DNA from: a virus
Length of the DNA: 46,203 bases
IMG/VR virus record: IMGVR_UViG_3300026473_000020
Location: 1-46,203 of that record
Direction: 5' to 3' (one strand)
This document shows, piece after piece, positions 1-9,209 of this stretch; the stretch's first letter is position 1, and each line of letters begins with the position of its first letter. Below the pieces are notes generated by a model. It searched no databases. It saw only the letters and a program-made list of their open reading frames with translations, and had not been told where the DNA came from. Both the position numbers and the translations under genes were made by a program.

Positions 1-1
1 A

Positions 2-664
2 GTTTTTACAGCAACATCATTAGGTCCTGGAATTACTAGTATCCCTGGTGTTACATCTTTTGGTACACAAACTTTATTAACGGTTGGTCCAGAACTTCCG
101 CCTGGTTCAGGTAATCCTCCAACACCTTACCTACGCCTTGAAGATAATAGAATTGCAACCGTTCAGACTAATCAGGATCTTGAATTAGCCCCAGACGGAA
201 CAGGAAATGTTAGTTTAATTAACTATCCTAGAATTACAGGATTGAACGATCCTATCGATCAACAAGATGCAGCAACAAAAGAATATGTTGATAATACAAT
301 AGAAACAAGAAGTTTAGTTTTTAGCATGGATATTTCAGATGCTATTTCTAATTCTGGTATTGCAGCATACTTAACGTTAGTTGCGCCACCGGCAGATTTT
401 AGAGACGGCACGGTAGCACGAATTTTATGTACATCGTTATCAAACGGTTCATCAAGTTTAAACATTAATACATACTTAAATTCACTTCCAACAACTGAAT
501 TTATTACACCAGATGCTCCAAGTTCTTTAGTTCCAGGCGGAACAGCGTTTGGAGTTACAGGCGTTTCTTTTTCAACAGCAACGGTTCCTGCTCCTGTAGT
601 GTCGGTATTTAGAATTGTAAAAACATTCCAGCTAGTTGCTGGCAACTGGACGTTTGTATCATAA
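2..664 (+). CDS. Tail fibre protein, 3' part only
   Basis: The reading frame is open from base 2 to the TAA at 662-664, with no stop, so the gene starts before the window. A TTG at 242 is only an internal Leu codon, not a start. The visible C-terminal 220 residues contain a proline- and glycine-rich stretch and the segment NDPIDQQDAATKEYVDN, a motif found at repeat junctions and near the C-terminal domains of phage tail fibres. The rest is Ser/Thr/Val-rich and beta-like, ending in a short domain (about residues 100-220 of the fragment). It lies 20 bases before the next fibre-like gene on the same strand, so they are probably co-expressed late. The exact fibre type cannot be assigned without the N-terminus. 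Confidence 0.8.
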   Translation, partial: VFTATSLGPGITSIPGVTSFGTQTLLTVGPELPPGSGNPPTPYLRLEDNRIATVQTNQDLELAPDGTGNVSLINYPRITGLNDPIDQQDAATKEYVDNTIETRSLVFSMDISDAISNSGIAAYLTLVAPPADFRDGTVARILCTSLSNGSSSLNINTYLNSLPTTEFITPDAPSSLVPGGTAFGVTGVSFSTATVPAPVVSVFRIVKTFQLVAGNWTFVS

Positions 665-684
665 TGAATAAGGAGCGAAATTAA

Positions 685-2808
685 ATGCCATACGTTATAA
701 ACCGATACAACGGTACACAATTAGTTGTCTTAGAAGACGGCACATTAGATACAACAACTAGTTTAGGTTTACTAGGTAGAAATTACTCCGGCTACGGTGA
801 AGTTCAAAATGAAAACTTTCTATTTTTATTAGAAAATTTTGCAAATGGTGCTGCACCAATTAGACCTCTTAGCGGGCAATTATGGTACAATAGTACAACC
901 AGCACTTTAAACATTTATGATGGTGCATCGTGGAAGTCGGCTTCAGCCGCTGATGTAAGCACATCAGAACCTCCAACAGGAACAGGTTCTTTTTGGTTCA
1001 ATCCAGACACAAATCAACTTTTTGTGTATGACGGAGCAGAATGGAAATTAGTTGGCCCAGAAGCTGTTGACGGATTCCCTGGCACCAAAATGGAATCTAC
1101 AACCTTATATGATACAAGTAATTTGGCCCATGCTGTAATTTTAATGAAAGTAAACAACATTGTTCAAGGTATTGTATCAAAGACATTTTTTACTATTCGT
1201 TCGTCAGATTCTATTTCTGGATTTTCAACTATAGTTCCAGGATTAAACATTTCTTCTCTAGTAGTTATTAAAGGAAATGTTGAAGGAAATTCAACAACTG
1301 CTTCTAGGTTGCAAACATCAAGAACAATTAATGGTGTAGTATTTGATGGCGGATCTGATGTAACAATTAAATCTGCAACCACTAACAAATTAATTAAAGG
1401 TACATATCTTACAGGTGCCGATTTTGATGGTAGCGTAACAAGAACATGGGCCGTTGATGCATCGTCAACTAATGATATTGGAAAAGTTGTTGCTAGAGAT
1501 AGTTCTGGAAACTTCTCAGCAGGAACAATCACAGCTAATTTAATAGGAAATGTGGTAGGTAATGTTAGTGTTGCTACCGGATCAAGCTCATTTAATAGAG
1601 TAATTGCTAATGAATTTATTGGTGCATCGTTGTCTGGAAATGCATTTTCAGCCACACAATTAGAAACAACAAGAAAAATTAACGGCGTTAATTTTAACGG
1701 TACATCTGATATTACAATAACATCTGCGGCAAGCACGTTAACCGGTGATACATTAGCATCAAACGTAGTAACTTCATTTTTAACCAGCGTTGGAACATTA
1801 AATTCATTAGAAGTTAGTGATGCCGGTATTACACTTGGCAGCAACACTTTAAAATTATATTATGATGCTGATGTTACATTACCAGTAATCTCAGCAACTA
1901 GTTACGGTGAATTAGTTTTTAGAGTTAACGACACAAGCGTTCCGTCAGAATTAGCTGAAGTTTCGTTAGTATCCGGACAGGTTGCCGCTGGACTAGGAGC
2001 CGATACCAAAGCAATGCTTGCTCCAAGAGTAACTGGCGGTGCAAATTTAGGATCTAGTGCTTATAGATATAATAAAGTATATTCAAATTATATTAATGCA
2101 CCAATAGTTAATACAGAAACAATTAATACAACAGCCGAAACAAACAGCGTAACCGTATCAAGTGACCTTATAATTCAAGGCAATTTAGTTGTAAACGGCA
2201 TTACAACAACAATTAATTCAACTGATGTTATGGTCCATGACCTAACATTTACGGTTGCAAAAGACGTAGAAAGTCCTATCAATGCAGACGGTGCAGGATT
2301 TATAGTTGGTGGAGCAAATGCTAGATTAGTTTATAGCGCCACTGGAGATAAGTGGACTATTAATAAACGTTTAGATGCAGGAACTAACGATATTATTACC
2401 ACTGGATTATTCCAAGGAACAGCTACTTCTGCTAGATATGCTGACTTAGCTGAAAATTACATTGCTGATGCGGCATACGAACCTGGTACCGTATTAGAAT
2501 TTGGTGGTTCTGCAGAAGTTAGAATAGCTGAAGATGCAACTACTCGTGTAGCAGGAGTTGTATCTACAGATCCTGCTTATTTGATGAATTCTCATTGTAC
2601 TGGGCAATATGTAGTTGCCCTAGCATTACAGGGTCGAGTTCCGTGTAAAGTACGAGGCAAAATTTCTAAGGGCGATATGCTAATCAGCGGTGGTAGCGGG
2701 TATGCAAGACCGTGTACAACCCCGCAAATTGGTACTATTATTGGTAAAGCCTTAGAAGATTTTGAAGGGATTGAGGGCATTATTGAAGTTGCTGTGGGCA
2801 GGATCTAA
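685..2808 (+). CDS. Tail fibre-like virion protein A
   Basis: A 707-residue, Thr/Ser/Asn/Gly-rich beta protein preceded by an AGGAG ribosome site. Residues 1-95 form a module (YNGTQLVVLEDGTLDTTTSL, GYGEVQNENFLFLLENFAN, GQLWYNSTT, LNIYDGASWK) that recurs in the next gene. The middle is repetitive (LETTRKINGVNFNG-type units occur twice, near residues 210 and 325), as in fibre shafts. The C-terminal 130 residues start at ARYADLAENYIADAAYEPGT and run through VAGVVSTDPAYLMN, LQGRVPCKV and KGDMLISGG, a conserved terminal domain of phage tail fibres. It probably acts in host recognition or as a baseplate-associated appendage. The 608-residue gene downstream is a paralog sharing both ends but not the shaft. 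Confidence 0.8.
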   Translation: MPYVINRYNGTQLVVLEDGTLDTTTSLGLLGRNYSGYGEVQNENFLFLLENFANGAAPIRPLSGQLWYNSTTSTLNIYDGASWKSASAADVSTSEPPTGTGSFWFNPDTNQLFVYDGAEWKLVGPEAVDGFPGTKMESTTLYDTSNLAHAVILMKVNNIVQGIVSKTFFTIRSSDSISGFSTIVPGLNISSLVVIKGNVEGNSTTASRLQTSRTINGVVFDGGSDVTIKSATTNKLIKGTYLTGADFDGSVTRTWAVDASSTNDIGKVVARDSSGNFSAGTITANLIGNVVGNVSVATGSSSFNRVIANEFIGASLSGNAFSATQLETTRKINGVNFNGTSDITITSAASTLTGDTLASNVVTSFLTSVGTLNSLEVSDAGITLGSNTLKLYYDADVTLPVISATSYGELVFRVNDTSVPSELAEVSLVSGQVAAGLGADTKAMLAPRVTGGANLGSSAYRYNKVYSNYINAPIVNTETINTTAETNSVTVSSDLIIQGNLVVNGITTTINSTDVMVHDLTFTVAKDVESPINADGAGFIVGGANARLVYSATGDKWTINKRLDAGTNDIITTGLFQGTATSARYADLAENYIADAAYEPGTVLEFGGSAEVRIAEDATTRVAGVVSTDPAYLMNSHCTGQYVVALALQGRVPCKVRGKISKGDMLISGGSGYARPCTTPQIGTIIGKALEDFEGIEGIIEVAVGRI

Positions 2809-2819
2809 AAAAGGGTTCA

Positions 2820-2827
2820 GATAAATA
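2820..2827 (+). promoter_or_regulatory. T4-type late promoter box (candidate)
   Basis: GATAAATA lies 24 bases before the ATG of tail fibre-like gene B, in the only intergenic space between the two fibre genes. T4 late promoters consist of just a TATAAATA -10 box read by the phage sigma gp55 with the clamp as activator, and this phage encodes a gp45-type clamp. The match is 7 of 8, so it is a candidate, not a proven start. Confidence 0.5.
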
Positions 2828-2850
2828 ATAATAGTTTATGGAGCAGGGTA

Positions 2851-4677
2851 ATGGCATACCAAGTTGATAATTTTAACGGAACGTTTTTAGTATCTGTAGA
2901 AGATGGTACGATTGATACAACTACGGATTTACGTTTCGTAGGTAAGAACTACGCCGGTTATGGCGAAGTACAAAACGAGAATTTTTTACATCTTTTACAG
3001 AATTTTTCTAATACATCGGCTCCGCCCAAGGCAATCACCGGACAAATTTGGTATGATAGCTCTACTAAAAAGTTAAAATTTTACGACGGCTCTCGATTTA
3101 AAGTTGCCAGCGGTGCTGAAGTTAGCGCAAGTGCTCCAACTGGATTAGCTAAGGGTGATTTTTGGTTTGACGAAAGTGCAAATCAACTATACACATGGAG
3201 CGGAACAGAGTATGTTTTAATTGGACCAGCAGCCGCTCCGGAATTTGGTACTTCAGCAGCAGTAGGTCAAGTAGTACAAGACAACACCGGCGGCCCACAA
3301 ACTATTGTTAAATTAGTTTCAGGTGGCGACACAATTGCTATTGCAAGTAAAACAGATTTTGTTTTAGGATCAGTTAATCCTATTACCGGATTTAGCAGAA
3401 TTAAAAAGGGTATTACTTTAGTCAACACTGATAGTTTAACTGGAGTAACTACTGCATCATCGCAATATTACTTCTGGGGTACAGCAAGTAACTCGTTAAA
3501 ATTAAACGGAATTGCAGCAGATCAGTTTTTAACCAAAGGTGATTTAAGATTTACAGAACAAATTGCTTTTCCTGATGCAGGAATTACCGTAGGCGATAGC
3601 GATGACTTACTAGTATTTGTTGAAACACAAGATCCTTTTTACAATGAAGTTGGTGGTAATCCGTTAAGAGACGAAGATCAAGTTGTTATTGAACAAGCTA
3701 TTGCAGGACAACCAATTACTTTTAGAATTCGTGTAAACGAAACAACTAAATCAAACGTATTAAAAGTTAAATCTAGCGGAGTATATCCAGGCTCAGATGG
3801 TAATTTATATCTTGGATCAGCATCAAAACGTTGGGGACAAATTTATTCTACAGATATTTACGGTGCATTAACTGGTAACGTTACAGGAAATACAACAGGT
3901 ACACACATCGGTGCAGTATATGCCAGTGACGAAACTGAAGCCTTTGACCCAGAAACTAAAACATTTTATGGAACATTAGGTACTCCAAGTCAGCGTAGTT
4001 TAGTTTACGGAGATTTAGTAGGTGAAGTAACAGGATCAGCCCAAACTGCAAGTAAATTGGGATCTTATAGTCCAAGTATTTCAACATCTCCTGATACCGT
4101 AGTAGTTAGAGATTCCGAAGGAAATATTTACGGTACAACCTTTCAAGGAACTGCTTTACTTGCAGACCGTTTAAAAATTGATAATTTAGCAGTTGATACA
4201 GATGCAACTTATAGAACAGCTAAAACTACAGCGGTTGCAAATTCAATTGCAGCACGTGATGGTAGCGGAAACTTATCAGCAGTTTTATTTGATGGTACAG
4301 CAACCGCAGCTCGATATGCTGACCTAGCAGAAAAATACTTAACAGATAAAGAATACGAGCCTGGCACGGTTGTTTCTGTTTGCGAACATGGCGACCACGA
4401 AGTAGAAGCCTGTCAGTGGGGACAACGTGCTATTGGTGTAGTAAGTACAAATCCAGCGTTTATGATGAATAAAGATCTAGAAGGCGGAACATATATTGCT
4501 CTTAAAGGTCGCGTTCCAGTTAAAGTAACAGGCGCAGTTAAAAAAGGACAACGCCTAATAGCAGGAAATGATGGAACAGCAGTAGCTGGAGTCCCACATG
4601 CAAATGATGTATTTGCTATTGCATTAGAAACAAACAACGAAACTTCTGTTAAATTAATAGAAGCGGTTATATTATAA
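2851..4677 (+). CDS. Tail fibre-like virion protein B
   Basis: A 608-residue paralog of the preceding gene. The N-terminal module is repeated almost position for position (NFNGTFLVSVEDGTIDTTTD, GYGEVQNENFLHLLQNFSN, GQIWYDSSTKKLKFYDGSRF). The C-terminal domain also matches (ARYADLAEKYLTDKEYEPGT, GVVSTNPAFMMN, LKGRVPVKV, KKGQRLIAGN). The central shaft differs, which suits two fibres sharing an attachment site and trimer tip fold but different binding surfaces. A GGAG ribosome site precedes the ATG, and a late-promoter-like GATAAATA lies 24 bases upstream, so this gene may be separately transcribed late. Probable location: distal tail or baseplate. The function is inferred from repeat character and position only. 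Confidence 0.78.
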   Translation: MAYQVDNFNGTFLVSVEDGTIDTTTDLRFVGKNYAGYGEVQNENFLHLLQNFSNTSAPPKAITGQIWYDSSTKKLKFYDGSRFKVASGAEVSASAPTGLAKGDFWFDESANQLYTWSGTEYVLIGPAAAPEFGTSAAVGQVVQDNTGGPQTIVKLVSGGDTIAIASKTDFVLGSVNPITGFSRIKKGITLVNTDSLTGVTTASSQYYFWGTASNSLKLNGIAADQFLTKGDLRFTEQIAFPDAGITVGDSDDLLVFVETQDPFYNEVGGNPLRDEDQVVIEQAIAGQPITFRIRVNETTKSNVLKVKSSGVYPGSDGNLYLGSASKRWGQIYSTDIYGALTGNVTGNTTGTHIGAVYASDETEAFDPETKTFYGTLGTPSQRSLVYGDLVGEVTGSAQTASKLGSYSPSISTSPDTVVVRDSEGNIYGTTFQGTALLADRLKIDNLAVDTDATYRTAKTTAVANSIAARDGSGNLSAVLFDGTATAARYADLAEKYLTDKEYEPGTVVSVCEHGDHEVEACQWGQRAIGVVSTNPAFMMNKDLEGGTYIALKGRVPVKVTGAVKKGQRLIAGNDGTAVAGVPHANDVFAIALETNNETSVKLIEAVIL

Positions 4678-4686
4678 GGATTAAAA

Positions 4687-5589
4687 ATGGCAGGCGTTGG
4701 AACACAGATTCTTGCATCAGATTATAATAATATTCGAGACAAGATAATTGAGGTAATGGGTACCGGTGCCGGAACTTACGGGTACGGACAAGTAATTGCT
4801 AGCACAGCAGTAGTTCAAGAAAAAGTAACCAAAGCTCAGTGGGATTATCTTCGATTTGATATTGTTAACGCTAGATTACATCAAACTGGCACACTCCCAA
4901 CAATTAGAGAAATTCAAACAACTGATCCAATACGTTACGATGCTGATCATCCAAATTATCAGTATAATACTATTGCTGAACAAGCAAGAACTGATAGATT
5001 TTCAATTGGAGCAGGACAATTTCATACATTAGCAGCAGGGGATGTTTCTAGATCCTCGGCATGGGCTAATAGCGTGTCGTCAAATGTAGTTGTTGATTTT
5101 GGAACGGTTGACCAGTGTAGGTTCTTTTTTAATTCTGGCGGAAAAATTCGATTATATTCTTCAAGAACTGGCGGATCCTCTACTGCTCAAAATGCTGCCT
5201 GGACTAGCCTACTTAGCGCAGTAGGTTCACGAGATTTTTCAGTAAGTTCGTCCGGAGTGTCTTTTTATCAATTGACAAATAGTTACCAAACATTCTATAC
5301 ATCTACATCGTCATCACCGTATGCATCAAATAGATATACAATTGATGTAAAGTGTAATGTTGCTGATAATTCTGGCGGAACAACTAATCAATTAACATTT
5401 AGAATTACTTGGCTTGATTCATATACTGATCCAAGTCCTGGAAATCCTCCTCCACCGGGCGATAGTGTTGACGGAACATTAACATTAACTATCGAAGAAA
5501 TTAAAGCTTCGGGAACCCTGTTACCTTCTGGTTCTTTTACAATCACAAGTCCAACAAGTTATTCAATATCTGCAATTGCAGGCTCGTAA
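4687..5589 (+). CDS. Virion structural protein, paralog 1
   Basis: A 300-residue protein with an AAGGA-type ribosome site, 9 bases after the previous stop. The N-terminus (residues 8-30, ILASDYNNIRDKIIEVMGTG) and the segment WDYLRFDIVNARLHQTG are matched in the following gene. The middle has RFFFNSGGKIRLYSSRTGG and the C-terminus has SLTNSYQ/TFYTSTSSSPYASNRY-like Ser/Tyr runs and a proline loop (DPSPGNPPPPGDSVDGT). No enzyme motif is visible. Its position directly after fibre genes and its beta-rich composition suggest a tail or fibre-associated structural protein. I know no characterised homolog. Confidence 0.7.
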   Translation: MAGVGTQILASDYNNIRDKIIEVMGTGAGTYGYGQVIASTAVVQEKVTKAQWDYLRFDIVNARLHQTGTLPTIREIQTTDPIRYDADHPNYQYNTIAEQARTDRFSIGAGQFHTLAAGDVSRSSAWANSVSSNVVVDFGTVDQCRFFFNSGGKIRLYSSRTGGSSTAQNAAWTSLLSAVGSRDFSVSSSGVSFYQLTNSYQTFYTSTSSSPYASNRYTIDVKCNVADNSGGTTNQLTFRITWLDSYTDPSPGNPPPPGDSVDGTLTLTIEEIKASGTLLPSGSFTITSPTSYSISAIAGS

Positions 5590-5617
5590 TTGTTTAAATA
5601 CCTAACGGAGGAATTTA

Positions 5618-6523
5618 ATGGCGGCCTATGATTATATTAGCGTACCGGATTATAACAATATTAGAAATAAAATTTCTGGAGTAATGTCTACCGGGTCAGC
5701 CACACTTGGATACGGGCAGGCCTTACAATCTTCGTTGGTTGCAACTGGCGATGCTGTTACAAAGACACAATGGGATAATTTAAGATTTGATGTAGTTAAT
5801 GCAATAGTGCATCAATCAGGTTCAGTTCCAACAATAACTACAATTAACGAAGGCGAATTACTTAGATATGCAGCTGATCAGCCAAATTATCAATATAGCA
5901 CATTAGCATCGTTAGCAGAAACAAATCGTTTTGATTTAGGAACAGGTCAGTATGTTACTGAAGCAGGAACATCAAGATCTAACTCTGTTTCTTTTAGTGG
6001 CGAGGTAGCAAGTACCTGTACAATATCATTTACAAGTGCTGATCAAGCAAGATATTTTTTTAATTCTGGCGGAAAAATAAGATTTACTTCAGCATTTACT
6101 CAAGGTGCTTCTCCTACACAACAAGATAATTCTTGGAACACTACTTTATCTGCAACATCTGCAAGTCCTGCTGTGTTTGGGGGTAATTCTCCCGCAGTTA
6201 ATTTTTATACTTTAACCAATTCTTATCAAACATTTTATCAACTTTCATCATCATCTCCATATTCATCTAATAGATGGCAAATAGATGTATTATGTAATAT
6301 TGGTAATAATAATTCAGGCGGCGCAACATCTATAACTTTTAGATCTAGATGGATTGACGGATATACTGATCCCGGATTTCCTCCCCCTGGAGATGCAGTT
6401 AACGGAACAATGTCCTGGACCATAACCCATGTTAGAGCGTCCGGAGCTTTATATCCAAATTTAACACCTCAGAGTTTTAATGCTCCTTCTCCTGCTTATG
6501 CTGCACCTAGCACCATAGCATAA
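5618..6523 (+). CDS. Virion structural protein, paralog 2
   Basis: A 301-residue tandem paralog of the preceding gene. Shared landmarks in the same order are SVPDYNNIRNKISGVMSTGS, WDNLRFDVVNAIVHQSG, ARYFFNSGGKIRFTSAFTQG, FYTLTNSYQTFYQLSSSSPY and a proline-rich loop DPGFPPPGDAVNGTMS. A strong GGAGGA ribosome site sits before the ATG. The second copy has diverged throughout but kept its length, suggesting two subunits of one structure or two alternative tips rather than a decaying duplicate. The role is probably tail or fibre-associated, inferred from location. Confidence 0.7.
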   Translation: MAAYDYISVPDYNNIRNKISGVMSTGSATLGYGQALQSSLVATGDAVTKTQWDNLRFDVVNAIVHQSGSVPTITTINEGELLRYAADQPNYQYSTLASLAETNRFDLGTGQYVTEAGTSRSNSVSFSGEVASTCTISFTSADQARYFFNSGGKIRFTSAFTQGASPTQQDNSWNTTLSATSASPAVFGGNSPAVNFYTLTNSYQTFYQLSSSSPYSSNRWQIDVLCNIGNNNSGGATSITFRSRWIDGYTDPGFPPPGDAVNGTMSWTITHVRASGALYPNLTPQSFNAPSPAYAAPSTIA

Positions 6524-6546
6524 TTTTTCACCCCATCTATACCCCA

Positions 6547-6554
6547 CATAAATA
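6547..6554 (+). promoter_or_regulatory. T4-type late promoter box (candidate)
   Basis: CATAAATA followed by ATATAC lies 28 bases upstream of the ATG at 6582, in the 58-base gap that separates the structural genes from the glycosyltransferase/radical SAM island. It is the only promoter-like element seen before that island. The island would therefore be read late, together with the tail genes. Confidence 0.5.
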
Positions 6555-6581
6555 ATATACTCATATTATTAGGGAGTATGT

Positions 6582-6932
6582 ATGGAATCTTTATTAACAA
6601 AAGCCTTAGAGTTTTCAAACTATAAGCAATCTCTAGCCATTCAACGCAAAGCGTTAAAAGAAAAAGTTGATGCAAAATTAACTTTTGGATTCAATGGCGG
6701 TATTTTTAAAATTAACAGAGAATTAATTAATTTTGTTCAATTTTTAATTGATCAAGATAGATCTACAGATGTAGTTCTTATCGACGCAAACGACAATCCT
6801 GTTTTAGTTAATGATTTGTCAAAATTCAAAGATGAAATTTTTGACAGATACTTTACAGCGACCAACGAATATTATCAAGAATACGAAGTGATTAAAAAAG
6901 CTCGTTCTGTAGAAGCATTGGTGGATCTATGA
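6582..6932 (+). CDS. Small helical protein of unknown function
   Basis: A 116-residue, charged, largely helical protein (ESLLTKALEFSNYKQSLAIQ, later DEIFDRYFTATNEYYQEYEV) with a GGGAG ribosome site. I do not recognise a family. It is the first gene of the cargo island, follows a late-promoter-like box, and overlaps the first glycosyltransferase by an ATGA, so the two are probably translated together. It could be a small structural or chaperone-like partner, but nothing in the sequence proves that. Confidence 0.6.
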   Translation: MESLLTKALEFSNYKQSLAIQRKALKEKVDAKLTFGFNGGIFKINRELINFVQFLIDQDRSTDVVLIDANDNPVLVNDLSKFKDEIFDRYFTATNEYYQEYEVIKKARSVEALVDL

Positions 6933-7789
6933 AAAAAGGCGGCCTAATTTTTGCTCATAATAGCAGAGAAGTTGACTATGCTTTATTGGCAGTGATTTCT
7001 GGTGGCCTTGCAAAAAAGAATCTTGAAATTCCGTTTACTTTAGTAACAGATGATGCTACAATTGAATGGATGAAGACTTCAAATATTTGGGATAAAGCAA
7101 ATGACGTTTTTGAAAACATTATTTCTACCCCACGTCCAGAAACTCTGAACACAAGACGTTTAAATGACGGTAACGAATCGAAAACAATTCCTTTCATTAA
7201 TGCCGATAGAGCATCGGTATGGGATCTAACACCATATGATAGAACACTTCTTCTAGATAGCGATTATTTGATTTTTTCTAACGCCCTGAATAATTATTGG
7301 GATATTGATGAAAGTATTTTAATATCAAAATCTATGAATGATATTAGAGGTGATCGAATTGGTTTCTTAGATAAACATGTATCTGAAACAGGAGTTCATT
7401 TGTTTTGGGCTACCGCTGTCATTTTTACAAAAAACGAGGAAAGCAAAACATTTTTTGAATATGTAAAACATATTCGAAACAACTACGAACAATACGGTGA
7501 CATTTACAGATTTAATCCTCATCAGTATAGAAACGATATTTCTTTCAGCGTTGCAAAACATTTCTTAGAAGGTTTTACAACAGATACTTCAAATGCTTTA
7601 CCGTCATTATTAACTACAACTGATAAAGATATGTTAGCCGATGTTAAGGGAAATAAATTATACTTCCTAATAAATGATCCTTTAAATCAAGAAGCATTTA
7701 CAGCATGTTCTATTAATAATACCGATGTTCATGTAATGAATAAACAAAGCATTGTTAGAAATAAAGATAAATTGTTGGAGTTAATATGA
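6929..7789 (+). CDS. GT-A-like glycosyltransferase 1
   Basis: A 286-residue protein with the layout of a nucleotide-sugar-dependent GT-A (GT8-like) enzyme. An N-terminal Rossmann-like strand (GLIFAHNSREVDYALLAVIS) is followed by VTDD near residue 40 and a DxD metal/nucleotide motif in RTLLLDSDYLIFSN near residue 100. It overlaps its neighbours on both sides by ATGA. The next gene has the same architecture with low identity, so this is an old duplication. The substrate is unknown. With the fibres upstream and more GTs and radical SAM genes downstream, it probably decorates a surface glycan or a virion protein. I infer the family from motifs and order only. Confidence 0.62.
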   Translation: MKKGGLIFAHNSREVDYALLAVISGGLAKKNLEIPFTLVTDDATIEWMKTSNIWDKANDVFENIISTPRPETLNTRRLNDGNESKTIPFINADRASVWDLTPYDRTLLLDSDYLIFSNALNNYWDIDESILISKSMNDIRGDRIGFLDKHVSETGVHLFWATAVIFTKNEESKTFFEYVKHIRNNYEQYGDIYRFNPHQYRNDISFSVAKHFLEGFTTDTSNALPSLLTTTDKDMLADVKGNKLYFLINDPLNQEAFTACSINNTDVHVMNKQSIVRNKDKLLELI

Positions 7790-8625
7790 CATTTGGATAT
7801 TTAATTGTAGTTGCCAAACACGAAACAATTGACTACACAAAATTAGCCTATTCTTTGGCATTAAGTATTAAAAATACACAGAAGTGGGGTTATAATAATG
7901 TAGCTTTAGTTACAGATGATGTTTCTGCTGTAGAACAATTAAAAAGTCCTTGGGTATTTGATAAAGTAATTCCTTGGAACAAAGAAAAGGGATGGGACGG
8001 TCGATCATGGATGGATCATTTAACACCTTGGGATAACACAATATGTTTAGATGCTGACATGTTGTTTACAAGAGATGTTAGTCATTGGGCAGAATATTTT
8101 ATTAATAACTCAGAATTGTATGTAGCAAACAAAGCATTTACATACAGAGGAGAAGTTATTACAGGCGATTTTTATAGAAAAGCATTTGTAAAAAATAATT
8201 TGCCTAATTTATATTCTTTCTATACGTTCTTTAAGAAAGATAGCGAACTAGCAAAAGAATTTTTTACCTTAGCAAGACATATTATAAAAAATCCTAACGA
8301 ATTTAAAAATACTTTCTTTCCAGATTTTAAACCTAAAGTAATTGGAACCGATGAAGCATTTGCATTATCATCTAAAATTTTAGATATTACTGATCAAATT
8401 GCATATGATTTAGATTTTCCTAAAATTGTTCACATGAAGCCAATGATTCAAAATTGGCCATGGCCGTCAGATAGATACACAGATCATGTAGGATTTTATT
8501 TCAATGTAAACAACGAACTTAAGATTGGAAATTATAGACAATATGATGTAGTTCATTATGTTGAAAAAGAATTGATTACAGATGAAATTATCAGCATACA
8601 GGAAGAGAAATTATGGCAGAAATAA
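7786..8625 (+). CDS. GT-A-like glycosyltransferase 2
   Basis: A 279-residue relative of the preceding gene: N-terminal strand GYLIVVAKHETIDYTKLAYS, VTDD near residue 45, and the DxD motif in NTICLDADMLFTRD near residue 85. The C-terminal half has FDFPK/HMKPMIQNWPWPS, a His/Trp-rich stretch where GT8-like enzymes complete the metal site. A GGAG site precedes an ATGA-coupled start. Acceptor and donor sugars cannot be told from sequence. It is probably part of the same glycan-modifying set. Confidence 0.65.
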   Translation: MTFGYLIVVAKHETIDYTKLAYSLALSIKNTQKWGYNNVALVTDDVSAVEQLKSPWVFDKVIPWNKEKGWDGRSWMDHLTPWDNTICLDADMLFTRDVSHWAEYFINNSELYVANKAFTYRGEVITGDFYRKAFVKNNLPNLYSFYTFFKKDSELAKEFFTLARHIIKNPNEFKNTFFPDFKPKVIGTDEAFALSSKILDITDQIAYDLDFPKIVHMKPMIQNWPWPSDRYTDHVGFYFNVNNELKIGNYRQYDVVHYVEKELITDEIISIQEEKLWQK

Positions 8626-9209
8626 TAGACTTTGACGAATGGTTAGCAAATTATAAACCGCCAGAAGTAAAATTTTACGCTGCATTTGATCCTAATACAG
8701 GCGATGTAACAGGAGTGTATCCGTCACACGCTCTAACAGATCAAAAAAATGTTGTAGAAATTGATCAAGAAACAGCACAATTAATTAATGAAGGCGCATT
8801 AAAATTAAATTCGTGTTTTGTTGATATTAGCTCAGGCAAATTTGAAATTGCAGAAATAAGAAGTCTTATAAAGATAGACGATGTGCTCCATAGGATTGTT
8901 GATAAAAAATGGTCTGATGTAGAAGACCCCGATGTAATTGTTTCCTATGTAGAAGGAACAGACAAATTAGTTTTTGACCTTTCTCCTAAGTATAGAGAAT
9001 TAAAAAGAAAGATTCACTGGGACGGAAGTACCGAGCTTTGTTTTTTTATTACAGAATATAACGATCCAAATATTGTTAGATTTATAGTAAAATTTAGTAT
9101 CAGTGATTTAACAGAAAAACAAATTTCACTAACCGGTTTACCTTTAGAAGGTAGATTTAGTGTTTACACAAGAAGATTATTCCCCAAATACGTGATCGAG
9201 ACAAAATGA
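8613..9209 (+). CDS. Unknown protein within glycosyltransferase cluster
   Basis: A 198-residue acidic protein with AGGAAGAG before the ATG; it overlaps the upstream GT by 13 bases and the downstream GT by an ATGA. Residues 20-65 (FYAAFDPNTGDVTGVYPSHA, VVEIDQETAQLINEG) look like a small beta domain seen at the start of some phage structural proteins. The C-terminal half has no motif I recognise. Its tight packing between GTs suggests a shared role, perhaps an accessory or virion-bound acceptor. No function is assigned. Confidence 0.6.
   Translation: MAEIIDFDEWLANYKPPEVKFYAAFDPNTGDVTGVYPSHALTDQKNVVEIDQETAQLINEGALKLNSCFVDISSGKFEIAEIRSLIKIDDVLHRIVDKKWSDVEDPDVIVSYVEGTDKLVFDLSPKYRELKRKIHWDGSTELCFFITEYNDPNIVRFIVKFSISDLTEKQISLTGLPLEGRFSVYTRRLFPKYVIETK

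Noticed and set aside
242-664. Separate gene starting at TTG 242
   Set aside because: The frame is open without a stop back to base 2 and the upstream residues continue a fibre-like sequence, so the TTG is internal to a gene cut by the window edge.
1164-1847. Long minus-strand frame within tail fibre-like gene A
   Set aside because: It lies wholly opposite a convincing fibre gene, has low-complexity Pro/Val/Leu composition typical of an antisense shadow, and no ribosome site.
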